DNA of 32,966 bases, from contig JALKBU010000568.1 of NCBI GenBank assembly GCA_023091735.1, positions 1 through 32,966 on the forward strand. Direction: 5' to 3'. This document shows, piece after piece, positions 9,958 through 19,397 of the stretch. Origin of the DNA: Trichomonas tenax. Lineage: Eukaryota; Parabasalia; Trichomonadida; Trichomonadidae. The stretch's first letter is position 1, and each line of letters begins with the position of its first letter. The notes beneath the pieces are model-generated. The model was not told where the DNA came from, did not search any database, and was given only the letters and a program-made list of their open reading frames with translations. A program made the translations under genes and the position numbers.

Positions 9958-10770
9958 ATGATTCCATTGATCTTCTGCTTAAGCTTAGTCTTAGGCGTTG
10001 CCAGTGGAATTATTGCGGTTTTGGCAGTCCTCATTCTGTTCTATCTCATCCGCACAGGCAGAAAGCCACGAAAAATCAATTACGACTTGGTCGAACCTGT
10101 TTTTGAGTATAACACAGACTTGACGACGAAATGGTTGAACAGACTGCTCAAGAAGTTTTACTTCGAAGTTACAAAGTCTGATATGCTTTATCCAATTGTT
10201 TATTTTATGTGTAAAGACGTTGCAGCATCAGAGAAGACAATTAATCGTCTGACTCTTGTTAGCTTCAGTCTCGGACAAACGCCGCCATCGTTACAATCAG
10301 TTAGAATCGTTTCAGAAGATGGAAAAGATTTTTGTCAGTTTAATTTCAACTTTTCACCTGAATTAAACCTAAATCTGGACTTAGAGCTTCAGGTTTACGC
10401 TGGAATTAACATCTCAATCAACGCTGGTTGTGCATTATTTTTACAATATCTTCGTGGAGGCTTAAATCTCTTCATTCCTAAGTCGTATGGCGTTGGAAAC
10501 ATATTCTTTTCCGATAACATGGACATGAACATCGTCGTTGGAGCTGCAATTAATGCAATATTTGTGAATTCCGATGAATATGCGGGAACATGGGAAAGGA
10601 TAAAGAAGATCGCTGAATTGTATATCAAGAAAGTCAATATTAGTATTCCTTTGGTCATTCCTGAACCCAAGGAAAAGATAGAAAATGTAAAATCGGATTC
10701 AAGGAAGAAGAGCTTCTTTGATGTATCAGTTTCCCTTCAGAAGCCCACAGAGTACTTGATGATTGAATAA
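9958..10770 (+). CDS. SMP-domain (TULIP) lipid-transfer protein, membrane anchored
   Basis: Encodes 270 residues from the ATG at 9958; the frame is open back to a TTG at 9937. A hydrophobic segment at about residues 4-33 is followed by basic RTGRKPRK, an N-terminal membrane anchor. The next 190 residues look like an SMP domain of the extended-synaptotagmin/TEX2 kind: TKWLNRLLKKFYFEV (the WLN helix), then LTLVSFSLGQTPPSLQSVRIV, the characteristic strand with PPS, and alternating beta strands up to about residue 220. SMP domains carry lipids between membranes at ER contact sites. No C2 domain is present, and the tail is short and basic, so targeting must differ from E-Syt. It converges with the armadillo-like gene, leaving 101 bp between them. 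The family call is good; the ortholog is not assigned. Confidence 0.7.
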   Translation: MIPLIFCLSLVLGVASGIIAVLAVLILFYLIRTGRKPRKINYDLVEPVFEYNTDLTTKWLNRLLKKFYFEVTKSDMLYPIVYFMCKDVAASEKTINRLTLVSFSLGQTPPSLQSVRIVSEDGKDFCQFNFNFSPELNLNLDLELQVYAGINISINAGCALFLQYLRGGLNLFIPKSYGVGNIFFSDNMDMNIVVGAAINAIFVNSDEYAGTWERIKKIAELYIKKVNISIPLVIPEPKEKIENVKSDSRKKSFFDVSVSLQKPTEYLMIE

Positions 10771-10871
10771 TAATATATATTGTTTGTAAATGATTTTATC
10801 TTTGTTTATATATTTCACTAACTGCTTGGAAATCAATATTTTGGTTCATGGTAATAACAAAAAAAACAAGT

Positions 10872-12164
10872 TTATTTAGATTCAATAAGAGAAAGAAAAT
10901 TATTCGCTGCTTCTATAAGGTCTTCATCATCTTCATCAACATAGGACATTATTGTCTCTAAAGTATCCTCACTGATTGCAGTGATTACATCATTCAAGTA
11001 TTCAGTTGTTTGTAATTTAAGATGAAGCTCTGATAATATGTCAAGACACGTTGTTATGATTTCTGGTTTATCGCTGTCAAAATATTCCTCTAAAATTTCA
11101 GGTAAATTCTTTTTCACACAATTTATTGCAAAATTAACATCAGTATGGAGAATCATTCCTTCTAAACAGAATAGAAAAGGTCGAGTAATGTTGTTTGTGA
11201 ATGATTGATGATGTGACCATAAATTATTGAAGAGTTCTAAATATTTTTCTTGTGATAGAAAATCCGGACTAGTATTGATAATTTCAGTGAATATCAATAA
11301 GAATGGCAATAATATCTGAGGTAATGCTGGTATTTTTGTAAAATTATCGATTATTTTGTTAACTTCTTGCTTAACGATATCTGTATTTTGTGATCCCATA
11401 GAGATGATAATCCGGCAACATATTGATGATACTTTTGGATCTCGCGAGAACATATTTTGTGAAATTTGGATCAAAAGATCAGTATCGAAAAATTTAGGAT
11501 AGTTAAGATAGTGATACATAGCTTCTATGATATCAGCATTAGGGTTTGATGATTTAAGGTTCTCGATTACAATATTTTTGAAATGTTCGGTTGAATCTAA
11601 ACGTATATAATTCTTAGAAAGCACTTTAAATAACGTAACGAAGGCTTTGCAACTCGTGTGATCATTCAAATCTGGTTTGAATAGAGAGAAATCAACTTTA
11701 CGGAGAAATACTCGATATTCCGTATTATGTATGAATGCTGCCAAAATTACAACGAGCAAATATCTTAAATTTTCATTATTGAGAAAGAATTCAGTAATTT
11801 TGTCAACAAATTGAAGTTGTATAAGTTCATAAAACAAATGAGAATCAAATTTTTGAACCACCAGTATAAATAGTTCGAGACATTTCTTTTGAAGATCTTC
11901 TGGGAACTTTTCTATGTTTGAAGCTAATTCAGACATTAATTCTACTTCATAACCTCCTAAAATTTGAGATTTAGCGTGAGCGTTATACGCAACTTGAATG
12001 TGATATGTTATTCTGTTAATATCGTTATTTTTGAGAGCTTGATAAAAATTATCAAGTGGTAAAGTTGGTATTTCTTCACCACTTTGTGAAGTTTTCGATG
12101 CGACATCATTTAGTTTTGTATCTTCATCTTTCTTCCATGAGACTGCTACTGTTAGATCAGACAA
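10872..12164 (-). CDS. Armadillo/HEAT-like helical repeat protein, start uncertain
   Basis: About 430 residues in an open frame, almost wholly amphipathic helices of alpha-solenoid type, ending in an acidic stretch (VDEDDEDLIEAA). No catalytic or membrane motif is seen. It resembles the product at 919-2361 in size and architecture; a scaffold role is inferred. The N-terminus is unresolved: the frame opens at a TTG (12164), is closed upstream by a TAG, and has no in-frame ATG until residue 76. An ATG at about 12261 on the minus strand begins a short reading frame that runs into GTGTATGT, like the trichomonad 5' splice site GTATGT. A CTAACAG near 12135 resembles a 3' splice site. Joining these leaves the phase wrong by one base, so a 5' intron is suspected but not shown. 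Confidence 0.68.
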   Translation of the reverse strand: MSDLTVAVSWKKDEDTKLNDVASKTSQSGEEIPTLPLDNFYQALKNNDINRITYHIQVAYNAHAKSQILGGYEVELMSELASNIEKFPEDLQKKCLELFILVVQKFDSHLFYELIQLQFVDKITEFFLNNENLRYLLVVILAAFIHNTEYRVFLRKVDFSLFKPDLNDHTSCKAFVTLFKVLSKNYIRLDSTEHFKNIVIENLKSSNPNADIIEAMYHYLNYPKFFDTDLLIQISQNMFSRDPKVSSICCRIIISMGSQNTDIVKQEVNKIIDNFTKIPALPQILLPFLLIFTEIINTSPDFLSQEKYLELFNNLWSHHQSFTNNITRPFLFCLEGMILHTDVNFAINCVKKNLPEILEEYFDSDKPEIITTCLDILSELHLKLQTTEYLNDVITAISEDTLETIMSYVDEDDEDLIEAANNFLSLIESK

Positions 12165-12692
12165 ATTGAAAACTAAAAAATAAATGAACTCAAAATTCTT
12201 GAAATTATATATCTACATACACTAGAGAAGCGATTTCTTGATTTATTTTGACTTTCATTTATAAAGAGGGGTGAGATTTTTTAAACAGGGGTTTTTGGAT
12301 TTTTTAAACAAGGTCTAAAATCGCATAAAACTGATTTGTGCAGGTACTATTGGTATTATTAATTTTGATTTATTATTTTTCTAGTTGAAATATTTGTTAT
12401 TTCATTGTATAAATGAATAAAATTAAAAAAATCTTAATTTTTTGACTCTATAAAAATCTAAAAATACTACAAAAAATGCGTTTTTAGAAGTAAAGCAATG
12501 CTAAAGATGCGATTTAACCAGAAAACATTGATGGCAAAAATTAGAGGGGCATAAAAATTAATTCAGGGAAAGTCATGATATCACTTTTATTTGATGTTTA
12601 GATATAAAAACCAAAGTGGTGATGAATGGCATCAAAATATTGATTTAGCCCAACGATAACTTTTTTCGGTTTACAAATTTAAAAATATAAAG
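12165..12692. other. Divergent intergenic region upstream of SPT16
   Basis: About 530 bp between the divergent armadillo-like gene and SPT16, probably holding both promoters. Possible initiators are TCACTTTTATTTG near 12590 and the weaker TAACTTTTTTCGG near 12657 on the plus strand. It may also hold the unresolved 5' exon of the armadillo-like gene on the minus strand (about 12224-12261). Confidence 0.4.
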
Positions 12693-15572
12693 ATGAACTC
12701 CAAAGAGAACATCGAGGAGCGTCTTGGTATATTCCGCAAGGACATCTTCAACGAAGATGCCGGTGAAGTCTCCGCTGTTCTCATCACAACGAGCAAGGAA
12801 AAACCGAACATTTACTCGATTGATGATGCGATTTTCCGCTGGATTTATGGCGTTTTGCTGATAGACTCATACACAATTATCACGAAAGATAAAATGATCA
12901 CTTTATTCAAAGATGCGGCATCAGCTGAAAAATTCTTTTCATTGAGGACACCAGACAAAATTATTCTCGACCAAATAAAGGGATCTGTCGTAGACCAGAT
13001 CAAAACATACGCAAATGGCCGTCTTTTCGCTAGTGAAGTTGCCTGCGCTGATTCTGACGTTTCTGCGCTCTCTCTTGTTGACAAGACATACGATTTGGAG
13101 GGTGTTCTTATCGTCCACCTCGAAAATGAGCTTGCTCGTATTCGTAATGCTGGTCGTGTCGCAGATGGCGCCCTTACAAAGGTTTTCAAGCTTCAAATGG
13201 AGCAAGCAATCGAAAACCAGGAGCCAACGCCTCTCAAGCAGCTGTCAAATGATACAAGAAAGGATCTTAATAATCCATCAAAGATTAATCCAAAGTTAAA
13301 TCCATCAGATGTCGAACCAGCCTTCCGCCCAGCCATCAAGTGTGGCAATCTCTTCGATATTGACTTCCCACCAGAGATTGGAAGCGGAAATCTCACTTAT
13401 GATTACGTTAACGCAACAATCGGTATCAATTTCAAGTCCTACATCGCCATCGTCGGCCGCACGTACATCATCAACGGTACTCCACAAGTCAAAAAAGCCT
13501 ACAAGAGCTTAGTCAAGGCTAAAGAGTCCGCTCTTCAGCAGTGCAGACCAGGAAACACTTTGGGATCTGTCTACCGCGCATTCGTTAATGGCCTCGATGA
13601 GGAATACCGCCAGTTCGTTCCAAAGTCGATTGGCGGCTTCTGCGGCACAAACGTCATCACAACGAAGCACACAATCACAGACGACTCAGAGGAGAAGATT
13701 CCAGCAAATTGCTCCATCATTCTCGCGATCGGTCTCAAGGAAGTTCGCCTCGAGGAACACCCACCGTTCACTTTCTCTCTCGTTGATACAATCCAAGTCA
13801 CAGAGGGCGAGGACGGCGTTGCTCCGGTCACAAAGGCTAAGGACAGGTACAAACAGATCTCATACAAGTACGAGAACGAAGACAAGGACCAGATCATGCA
13901 GGAACTTATCAACGATCCAACACCAATGTACGAACGCACACGTAACAAGAAGTCCGGTGGAAAGAAGGAGGAGGAAGATCCAGAGATTTTGTCCATCTTC
14001 CAGACATTCGAGAATTCGAAGACTGCCACAAGAGCAACAGCATCTGTCAAGAAGTCGAAGGGCGATGTCGAGGAGCATCCAATTTCCTTCAACAGTGTCA
14101 ATGAAATCACAGGCGCTTTCAATCCAAACAGCATCTTTGTTGTCAAGAAGAACAGCTCCATCTTGCTCCCGATGTATGGCATGTTAGTTCCATTCCACAT
14201 CAACGTTATCAGATCCTGCAATGCCACGACATCATCCGATGGCACCGTTTCAACAATCACATTCGCATTCAACATTCCAAAGGCCTCTGATACAGATAAC
14301 TTCAAGTACTTCATCAAGGAGTTGACATTCACATCCCACAAGGGCCACTACTTCGACGCCACAGCTAAGGAAATCAAGACAATGATGTCCAACTACAAGA
14401 AGTTCCTCAAGTCCAAGCAGGATGAAAAGAGTGTCTTCAAGGGCGAAGATCTCCAGGTTTTGCACAACAAGCCAGGAAAGGTAATCCCAAGACTCGCTGG
14501 CCACGTCCATATCCGTCCAGCTATCACTGGTTCGACAAAGACAACAGGTTCATTCGAAGCACACGTCAACGGTTTCAGATTCAGATCGTTAACAAATGAG
14601 AAACTTGATATCATGTACCAGAACATCGAGCTCGCTATTTACCAGCCTGCTACACAGGATAACGAAATGATGACATTAATACACTTCTATCTCAAGCAGC
14701 CAATGAAGCTCAGCAACCAGCTTCAGTACAACATCACAATTTACAAGCCAACAGGTGAAGCATCCACTGATATTTCCAAGACATCCAACTCTATGACAGA
14801 TCAGGCTGAAGCTGCAGAAGATGAGCGTGATTTCAAGATCAGAAAGAAGATCAACAAGGAATTCAAGGCATTCATCAACTCCCTCAAAGATCCAGCACTC
14901 GAGTTACAGGACCCACCGGTTTTCCAGGTCCCACAGAAGCTTCTCGGCTTCAAAGGTGTCGCTACAAAGCAGATCTCCACAATCTACCCACTCCAGAACG
15001 CTTTGATCTCCGTCGTTGATACTCCAACATTCGTCCTCATGACAGATAAGGTTGATGTCGCTGTATTCGAGCGTGAAACATACACAGTCTCTAATGTCGA
15101 TATCACATTCCTTCTTAAAGATATGAATGAGGATCCTGTTCAGATCCTTAACGTTCCAGTCTCTGATGTTAAGCACATCAAGAAGTGGCTCGAGGTCATT
15201 AAGATCAAGTACTACAGCCAGCGTAACAACATCAGATGGAATGATGTTCTTCCGCAGTTCAGAAAGAAGAGAGATGTCTTCGAGAACGATGTTGGTGGCT
15301 GGGACGGCTTCTTTGCCCCAGAAGAAGAGGAAGATGTCAATTCCGAGAACGAAGACAAGACATGGAAGGACGATGATGATGACTTCGATGCTGGTGAAGA
15401 GGATGATGAAGAGTTTGATGAAGTTCCTGATGAGGATGAAGATGAAGGACCAATCGACGATGAAGATGATGACGGTAAGGACTGGAGACAGCTTGACGAA
15501 GAAGCTGAAGCTGCTGACTTAAGAGCCAAGGAGAAGAGAGAAAGAAAGAAACATCATCATCACCATCACTAA
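12693..15572 (+). CDS. SPT16: FACT complex subunit SPT16 (histone chaperone)
   Basis: Encodes 959 residues. SPT16 is the large subunit of FACT, which loosens and rebuilds nucleosomes during transcription and replication in the nucleus. The order matches the family: an N-terminal catalytically dead aminopeptidase-like domain (about 1-430, with the opening W-x-Y-G-type element RWIYGVLLIDS), then the dimerisation and middle (double PH-like) domains. These include LLPMYGMLVPFHINVIRS and RDFKIRKKINKEFKAFINSL. A very acidic tail follows (about 877-939). The tail ends in a basic stretch, KEKRERKK, and six histidines at 954-959. The length is near the usual 950-1050. The ATG at 12693 is the first in frame. 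The gene is much more GC-rich and codon-biased than its neighbours, suggesting high expression. It converges with the Sel1-repeat gene, 62 bp apart. Confidence 0.93.
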   Translation: MNSKENIEERLGIFRKDIFNEDAGEVSAVLITTSKEKPNIYSIDDAIFRWIYGVLLIDSYTIITKDKMITLFKDAASAEKFFSLRTPDKIILDQIKGSVVDQIKTYANGRLFASEVACADSDVSALSLVDKTYDLEGVLIVHLENELARIRNAGRVADGALTKVFKLQMEQAIENQEPTPLKQLSNDTRKDLNNPSKINPKLNPSDVEPAFRPAIKCGNLFDIDFPPEIGSGNLTYDYVNATIGINFKSYIAIVGRTYIINGTPQVKKAYKSLVKAKESALQQCRPGNTLGSVYRAFVNGLDEEYRQFVPKSIGGFCGTNVITTKHTITDDSEEKIPANCSIILAIGLKEVRLEEHPPFTFSLVDTIQVTEGEDGVAPVTKAKDRYKQISYKYENEDKDQIMQELINDPTPMYERTRNKKSGGKKEEEDPEILSIFQTFENSKTATRATASVKKSKGDVEEHPISFNSVNEITGAFNPNSIFVVKKNSSILLPMYGMLVPFHINVIRSCNATTSSDGTVSTITFAFNIPKASDTDNFKYFIKELTFTSHKGHYFDATAKEIKTMMSNYKKFLKSKQDEKSVFKGEDLQVLHNKPGKVIPRLAGHVHIRPAITGSTKTTGSFEAHVNGFRFRSLTNEKLDIMYQNIELAIYQPATQDNEMMTLIHFYLKQPMKLSNQLQYNITIYKPTGEASTDISKTSNSMTDQAEAAEDERDFKIRKKINKEFKAFINSLKDPALELQDPPVFQVPQKLLGFKGVATKQISTIYPLQNALISVVDTPTFVLMTDKVDVAVFERETYTVSNVDITFLLKDMNEDPVQILNVPVSDVKHIKKWLEVIKIKYYSQRNNIRWNDVLPQFRKKRDVFENDVGGWDGFFAPEEEEDVNSENEDKTWKDDDDDFDAGEEDDEEFDEVPDEDEDEGPIDDEDDDGKDWRQLDEEAEAADLRAKEKRERKKHHHHHH

Positions 15573-15634
15573 ACATTTTTATATATTTATTATAATATTA
15601 TGATATGTTACAAAAAAGAGATAATAATATAACT

Positions 15635-17542
15635 TTATTCTTCAACATTTTCTTCATTTGCCACTAAATTTTCTGCATTATCATTTGTTTCTAAGTTTTG
15701 AACATTTTCATTTTGTGTGATTTCATTTTGATTTAATTTTTCTGCATTTTCTTTTTCTTGCTGTTCAGCAGCCTCTTTTTCTCTTTGTGCAGCGGCAGCG
15801 AACATATATCTGTCGAGAAGCTTATTAACCCTCCAGACAAGTAAAGCGAACAATATGAAGAGATAAGCTTTTGTGTAGAACACAAAGATGAATATCGTAA
15901 GATAATCTGTTGGAATAAACTTCATCAACGACAAAATAGCAAGAATCTTATCTCTGCCGTTTCCATTCTTTAGCGCAAGGATCAACTTGATTTGCAGCTC
16001 TTCTTTGTCGCACTCAATATCAACATTTCTTAGCATTTTGTCGAATATCATCTTCAAAATTAAGTCGTTCGAAATATCCTTTGAATGAATAGACAAATAT
16101 TTGCTCTTTTCTGTCTTCAAAATGAAATACAAATCGTTGTATTCTGGGCACGAGTATTGCGCAAACTTTGCGAATTTCAATGCCATGTCTAATCTATCTT
16201 CTTTTGATTTGTTGAGGAATTCCTTTCCTTGAAGGATTTTCGCAGCATTTGCAGCAGCCAATGGTGATCCTGTCATTGCAATTCTCATGAATAAGAGGAG
16301 AGCAGCCGTTTCATGTCCATTTTGATACCATTCAACAGCAAGTTCTTGCATTGGAATATAAGGATTCGAGAAATGCCAAACTCTCATTCCATTCTTCAAA
16401 CAATTATTTCCATCTTTGTATTTCGTCGGTGTGTGATAGACTCTGAACTTAAAGAACGCATCCTGAACTTGATTGGCTGTTATACCTTTAACTGTCTGGA
16501 AGAAATTGTCATAGTTTTGTTCTGGATTCTTTTCTAACTGAAGGTAAATTTGTTCGAGTTTGTTATATGAAAAAGTGTTGTTAAATTGTGAATTCATCAA
16601 TCTTGAGTAAAAATCTATTTCGTCAGGATCCGATGTTTGACGTGAAAGGACACCAATGGCCGTCTGAGAGCCTTGATTTAATTGTTTCGCTGAATTCATA
16701 ATTTGAATTTTTCCTTGTTTTGTTTCTCCTTTCTGAATCTTATTCATACCGTCAATAAGTTGATAAAGGGAGCTATTTTCACCTAAAATCTTAGCGAATT
16801 TTGAAGATTTCTCGAAATTTTGACCTTTATTGTTGTCATTGTTGAAATATGATACAGCAAGGTCTAAACTGTACTTTTTGCTGTTTTGGTGTGCCATATA
16901 TTTCTTGAATTTCGTTTTATTTTTGTTATATCCATTTGGCTCGTTTTGACGAAAAACTAAATCGTCTCCGATAAGAGGACCGTTTTTAAATAACTTTGGA
17001 TCTTCAATGAAGAAGAAAATAGTGTCAACAACAGTTAATGTTAAAGAATCAATATTAATACAATCGAATAAAATACTAAATGTAGATTCCATCGAATTAA
17101 ACGAATGTCCAAGTTGATATGATATCGTAGATTGCAGTTTGTCCGGTTTTGTGTTTGCTTCGAGACCAAAATATTTAATAAAACCCATTGCTGAGTAAGC
17201 ATCAGTAAAATTAAGCTTTGCTGCCTCTGAATAGCATTCGTAGGCCTTTGTTATGTTCATTTCGACAGGAGAAATGCCATATAAATACATTTCACCCAAA
17301 AAATAAAGAGCTGGAGGGTATTTGTGATTTGAAAGCTTAATGATATCTTCAGTAGAAACGTTTTTCATATCAGAAAATGCTTTTTGGAATGCAACTTTAT
17401 AATTTTTTCCCCATCTGTTGTCAATAACTTCGCGAAAACTGGCGTAGTTTGGAGTGCGCGCCATGCTTCCGAACTTGTGCATGAGAAGTTCGGGAAATCT
17501 CGTATTCGATTTCGCGAAAATAAAGAAAAAAGATGCAAACAT
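15635..17542 (-). CDS. Sel1-repeat type I membrane protein, SEL1L/Hrd3-like
   Basis: Encodes 635 residues. A short hydrophobic N-terminus (residues 2-10) may be a signal sequence. Sel1-type repeats follow: PPALYFLGEMYLYG and AYECYSEAAKLNFTDAYSAM near residue 75 onward, more degenerate repeats through the middle, and AVEWYQNGHETAALLLFMR in a later block. A single transmembrane segment lies at about 549-571, followed by a cytosolic tail of about 60 residues rich in E, N and Q. This is the layout of SEL1L/Hrd3, the luminal adaptor that presents misfolded glycoproteins to the Hrd1 ubiquitin ligase in ER-associated degradation. That role is inferred; other Sel1-repeat membrane proteins exist. The ATG at 17542 has an excellent Inr about 11 nt upstream, so the start is solid. 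Confidence 0.78.
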   Translation of the reverse strand: MFASFFFIFAKSNTRFPELLMHKFGSMARTPNYASFREVIDNRWGKNYKVAFQKAFSDMKNVSTEDIIKLSNHKYPPALYFLGEMYLYGISPVEMNITKAYECYSEAAKLNFTDAYSAMGFIKYFGLEANTKPDKLQSTISYQLGHSFNSMESTFSILFDCINIDSLTLTVVDTIFFFIEDPKLFKNGPLIGDDLVFRQNEPNGYNKNKTKFKKYMAHQNSKKYSLDLAVSYFNNDNNKGQNFEKSSKFAKILGENSSLYQLIDGMNKIQKGETKQGKIQIMNSAKQLNQGSQTAIGVLSRQTSDPDEIDFYSRLMNSQFNNTFSYNKLEQIYLQLEKNPEQNYDNFFQTVKGITANQVQDAFFKFRVYHTPTKYKDGNNCLKNGMRVWHFSNPYIPMQELAVEWYQNGHETAALLLFMRIAMTGSPLAAANAAKILQGKEFLNKSKEDRLDMALKFAKFAQYSCPEYNDLYFILKTEKSKYLSIHSKDISNDLILKMIFDKMLRNVDIECDKEELQIKLILALKNGNGRDKILAILSLMKFIPTDYLTIFIFVFYTKAYLFILFALLVWRVNKLLDRYMFAAAAQREKEAAEQQEKENAEKLNQNEITQNENVQNLETNDNAENLVANEENVEE

Positions 17543-17555
17543 TTATGAAAAGTGA
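17543..17555 (-). promoter_or_regulatory. Initiator element of the Sel1-repeat gene
   Basis: The minus strand reads TCACTTTTCATAA, differing from the Inr consensus TCAYTWYTCATTA at one position. The start is predicted at 17553, giving a leader of about 10 nt before the ATG at 17542, typical for trichomonads. Confidence 0.8.
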
Positions 17556-18090
17556 CTATTTAGGGGGTTACACTTTACAGACCCTCAATAACATAATCTT
17601 CATTTAATTTCTTTGATTATTCAACAATCATTAAGTTATCAAAGAATGAGAATACTGTAGTCTATAGAGTAATGCAGATAGATATAGAAATTGCTGATCT
17701 CGAGCTAAAATAAAAAGACAAGAATGTCAAAATAATCATATTTGAGAGACTTTCAATAGAAACTTGAAGGCTGCACCCGAACAATAAGGTTCTTTTCTAG
17801 AAAATTTCAAAATATCAAGAATTTTCAACATTTACGAAAAATTCTTTATTACAGACGTGATTGATAATACCTAAATGATATATTTTACGTCAAAGTAAAT
17901 GATAAATCTTCTTTTTCTTTTCTCACTTTTACCAATAACCTTAGGCAAATTGAGAGGTGTCAAATTGGTCGGGGGGCATTATGTCTTTTTTAAACCATAG
18001 TTATAATAATTAAACTTGATAAAAATTTATTATTATGCTATTATGGCATTTCTATTCATTTTCCATCTTTCTGTGCTTTGAATTGGAAGT
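17556..18090. other. Intergenic spacer
   Basis: About 535 bp of AT-rich DNA upstream of the Sel1-repeat gene. No gene, structured RNA or repeat was recognised. Confidence 0.4.
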
Positions 18091-19012
18091 TTATGATTTG
18101 AAAACAAATATATAATAAAAGATGCTTCTAAGGGCATTAAATTGACATCGATATTGAACAGAACATTTAAATGGACATTGTAGTTTTGGTGTTGGCGTTT
18201 CGACTTTAAGTGTCGCTAAAAGAGTTAAAAGATCACAAATTCGATAATTAAATAATTGATTATCGAATTTTGTAGTTTTCATATTATTAGTGTTGAATGT
18301 TACACCATAAGATGAACTGAATCCACCACTATTTTGTTCAAAATAACAATGAATAATTTCACATTGTCCCTTTTTTGAAATTAGAGGTGTTCCTGTATTT
18401 TTGATAAGTACACAATCCTCGAGTGATATCCTCTGCACTCCCATTTCAAATACGATAGTATAATTTTAATTGTTTGATAAAATATTGCATTTATATATTT
18501 TTGATTCAGAGGCATCCAGATAAAGATTATCTGAGTGTGAGTATATATGGCGGAGAAATAATCCACTCTACAATCTGTTATATTTGTTTGGCTTATTTGA
18601 GCGATGCCTGTTTCAATGAAAATAGTTCCTCTATTAAAATCATAAGGAATTTGTTGGTAACATGAAGATGCTGACGTGAAATTAACTGAATTTTTTGGAG
18701 AGACAGAATATAAAAAAGCGCCAAAGAATCCATTCCATAGCGAGCATTGAAGACCACATAGCTTATTCAAAGCTATCGATCCATTAGATTCCAGTTATAG
18801 CCCACCGCCGAAAAGTCTGCTTTCTGTATAAATAAACGAACAATATTCAACAAGCATTTTAATGCTGTTTTCTTTTTGTTCAATAATGATACATTTACTA
18901 TCTAAAAATTTTGTATTTGCAATCAAATAATAATGGGGGGGGGGTGAAATAAAACTGTCCCATTTAGTGCTTCATATGGACCTTCAAAAAATTCATCCCA
19001 TCCTCTTCTCAT
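18091..19012 (-). pseudogene. Decayed surface-type (beta-helix-like) gene, copy 1
   Basis: Read on the minus strand, the remnant starts at ATG 19012-19010 with MRRGWDEFFEGPYEALNGT. It hits a run of ten Gs (18935-18944), changes frame, and reads IIIEQKENSIKMLVEYCSF up to a stop near 18794. It continues in the frame up to 18770 (NFTSASSCYQQIPYDFNRG, then NITDCRVDY) and finally in the frame starting near 18444 (LEDCVLIKNTG, EIIHCYF, TTKFDNQLFNY). The serial Cys/Asn-rich short strands resemble right-handed beta-helix, Pmp-like surface proteins that are abundant in trichomonads; that family name is tentative. Every segment has a counterpart, in order, in the remnant at 28257-28764, so common descent is clear. 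At least three frame changes make it non-functional. Confidence 0.7.
18935..18944. repeat. Run of ten G residues
   Basis: A homopolymer of ten Gs on the plus strand (Cs in the remnant's sense strand) lies exactly where copy 1 of the surface-type pseudogene changes frame. It may be a slippage site or an assembly length error. Confidence 0.85.
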
Positions 19013-19397
19013 AAGAGCGAAAATGTTCCTTCATAAGAGGAAACATTTTCATATTTACATTACTCTTAAATTATTTTGCCACCATAAATTTTGTAAAGTC
19101 AAAAAAACTCTCTATCGGTACAACCTTTTCTGAAACTCGAAATATATAATCATAGGCTAGTTTGCACACCAAATCTCCTATAAAACCAAAAAATTAATAA
19201 AGAGGGGCAATCCAAATTAAAGAGTGTCATTAGATATAAAATCATATCGTTATAACCTTTCTGAAATTTTTAATATAAAAATTAGCGTGTTCATCCTGCA
19301 CACAAAAATGTGATATAAATTTTAAAAAGGTTATAAACTGAGATGATTAAGGATCCTTCTAGAAGATATGATGACGTATAAAATTTTAATTGATGTA
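19013..19397. other. Intergenic spacer
   Basis: AT-rich, with no gene. It lies between the copy 1 surface-type pseudogene and the inverted-repeat element starting at 19398. Confidence 0.4.

Noticed and set aside
13571..14341. Long antisense frame (256 codons) within SPT16
   Set aside because: It lies entirely within a strongly codon-biased gene on the other strand. Such bias removes antisense stops. The product has no family motif.
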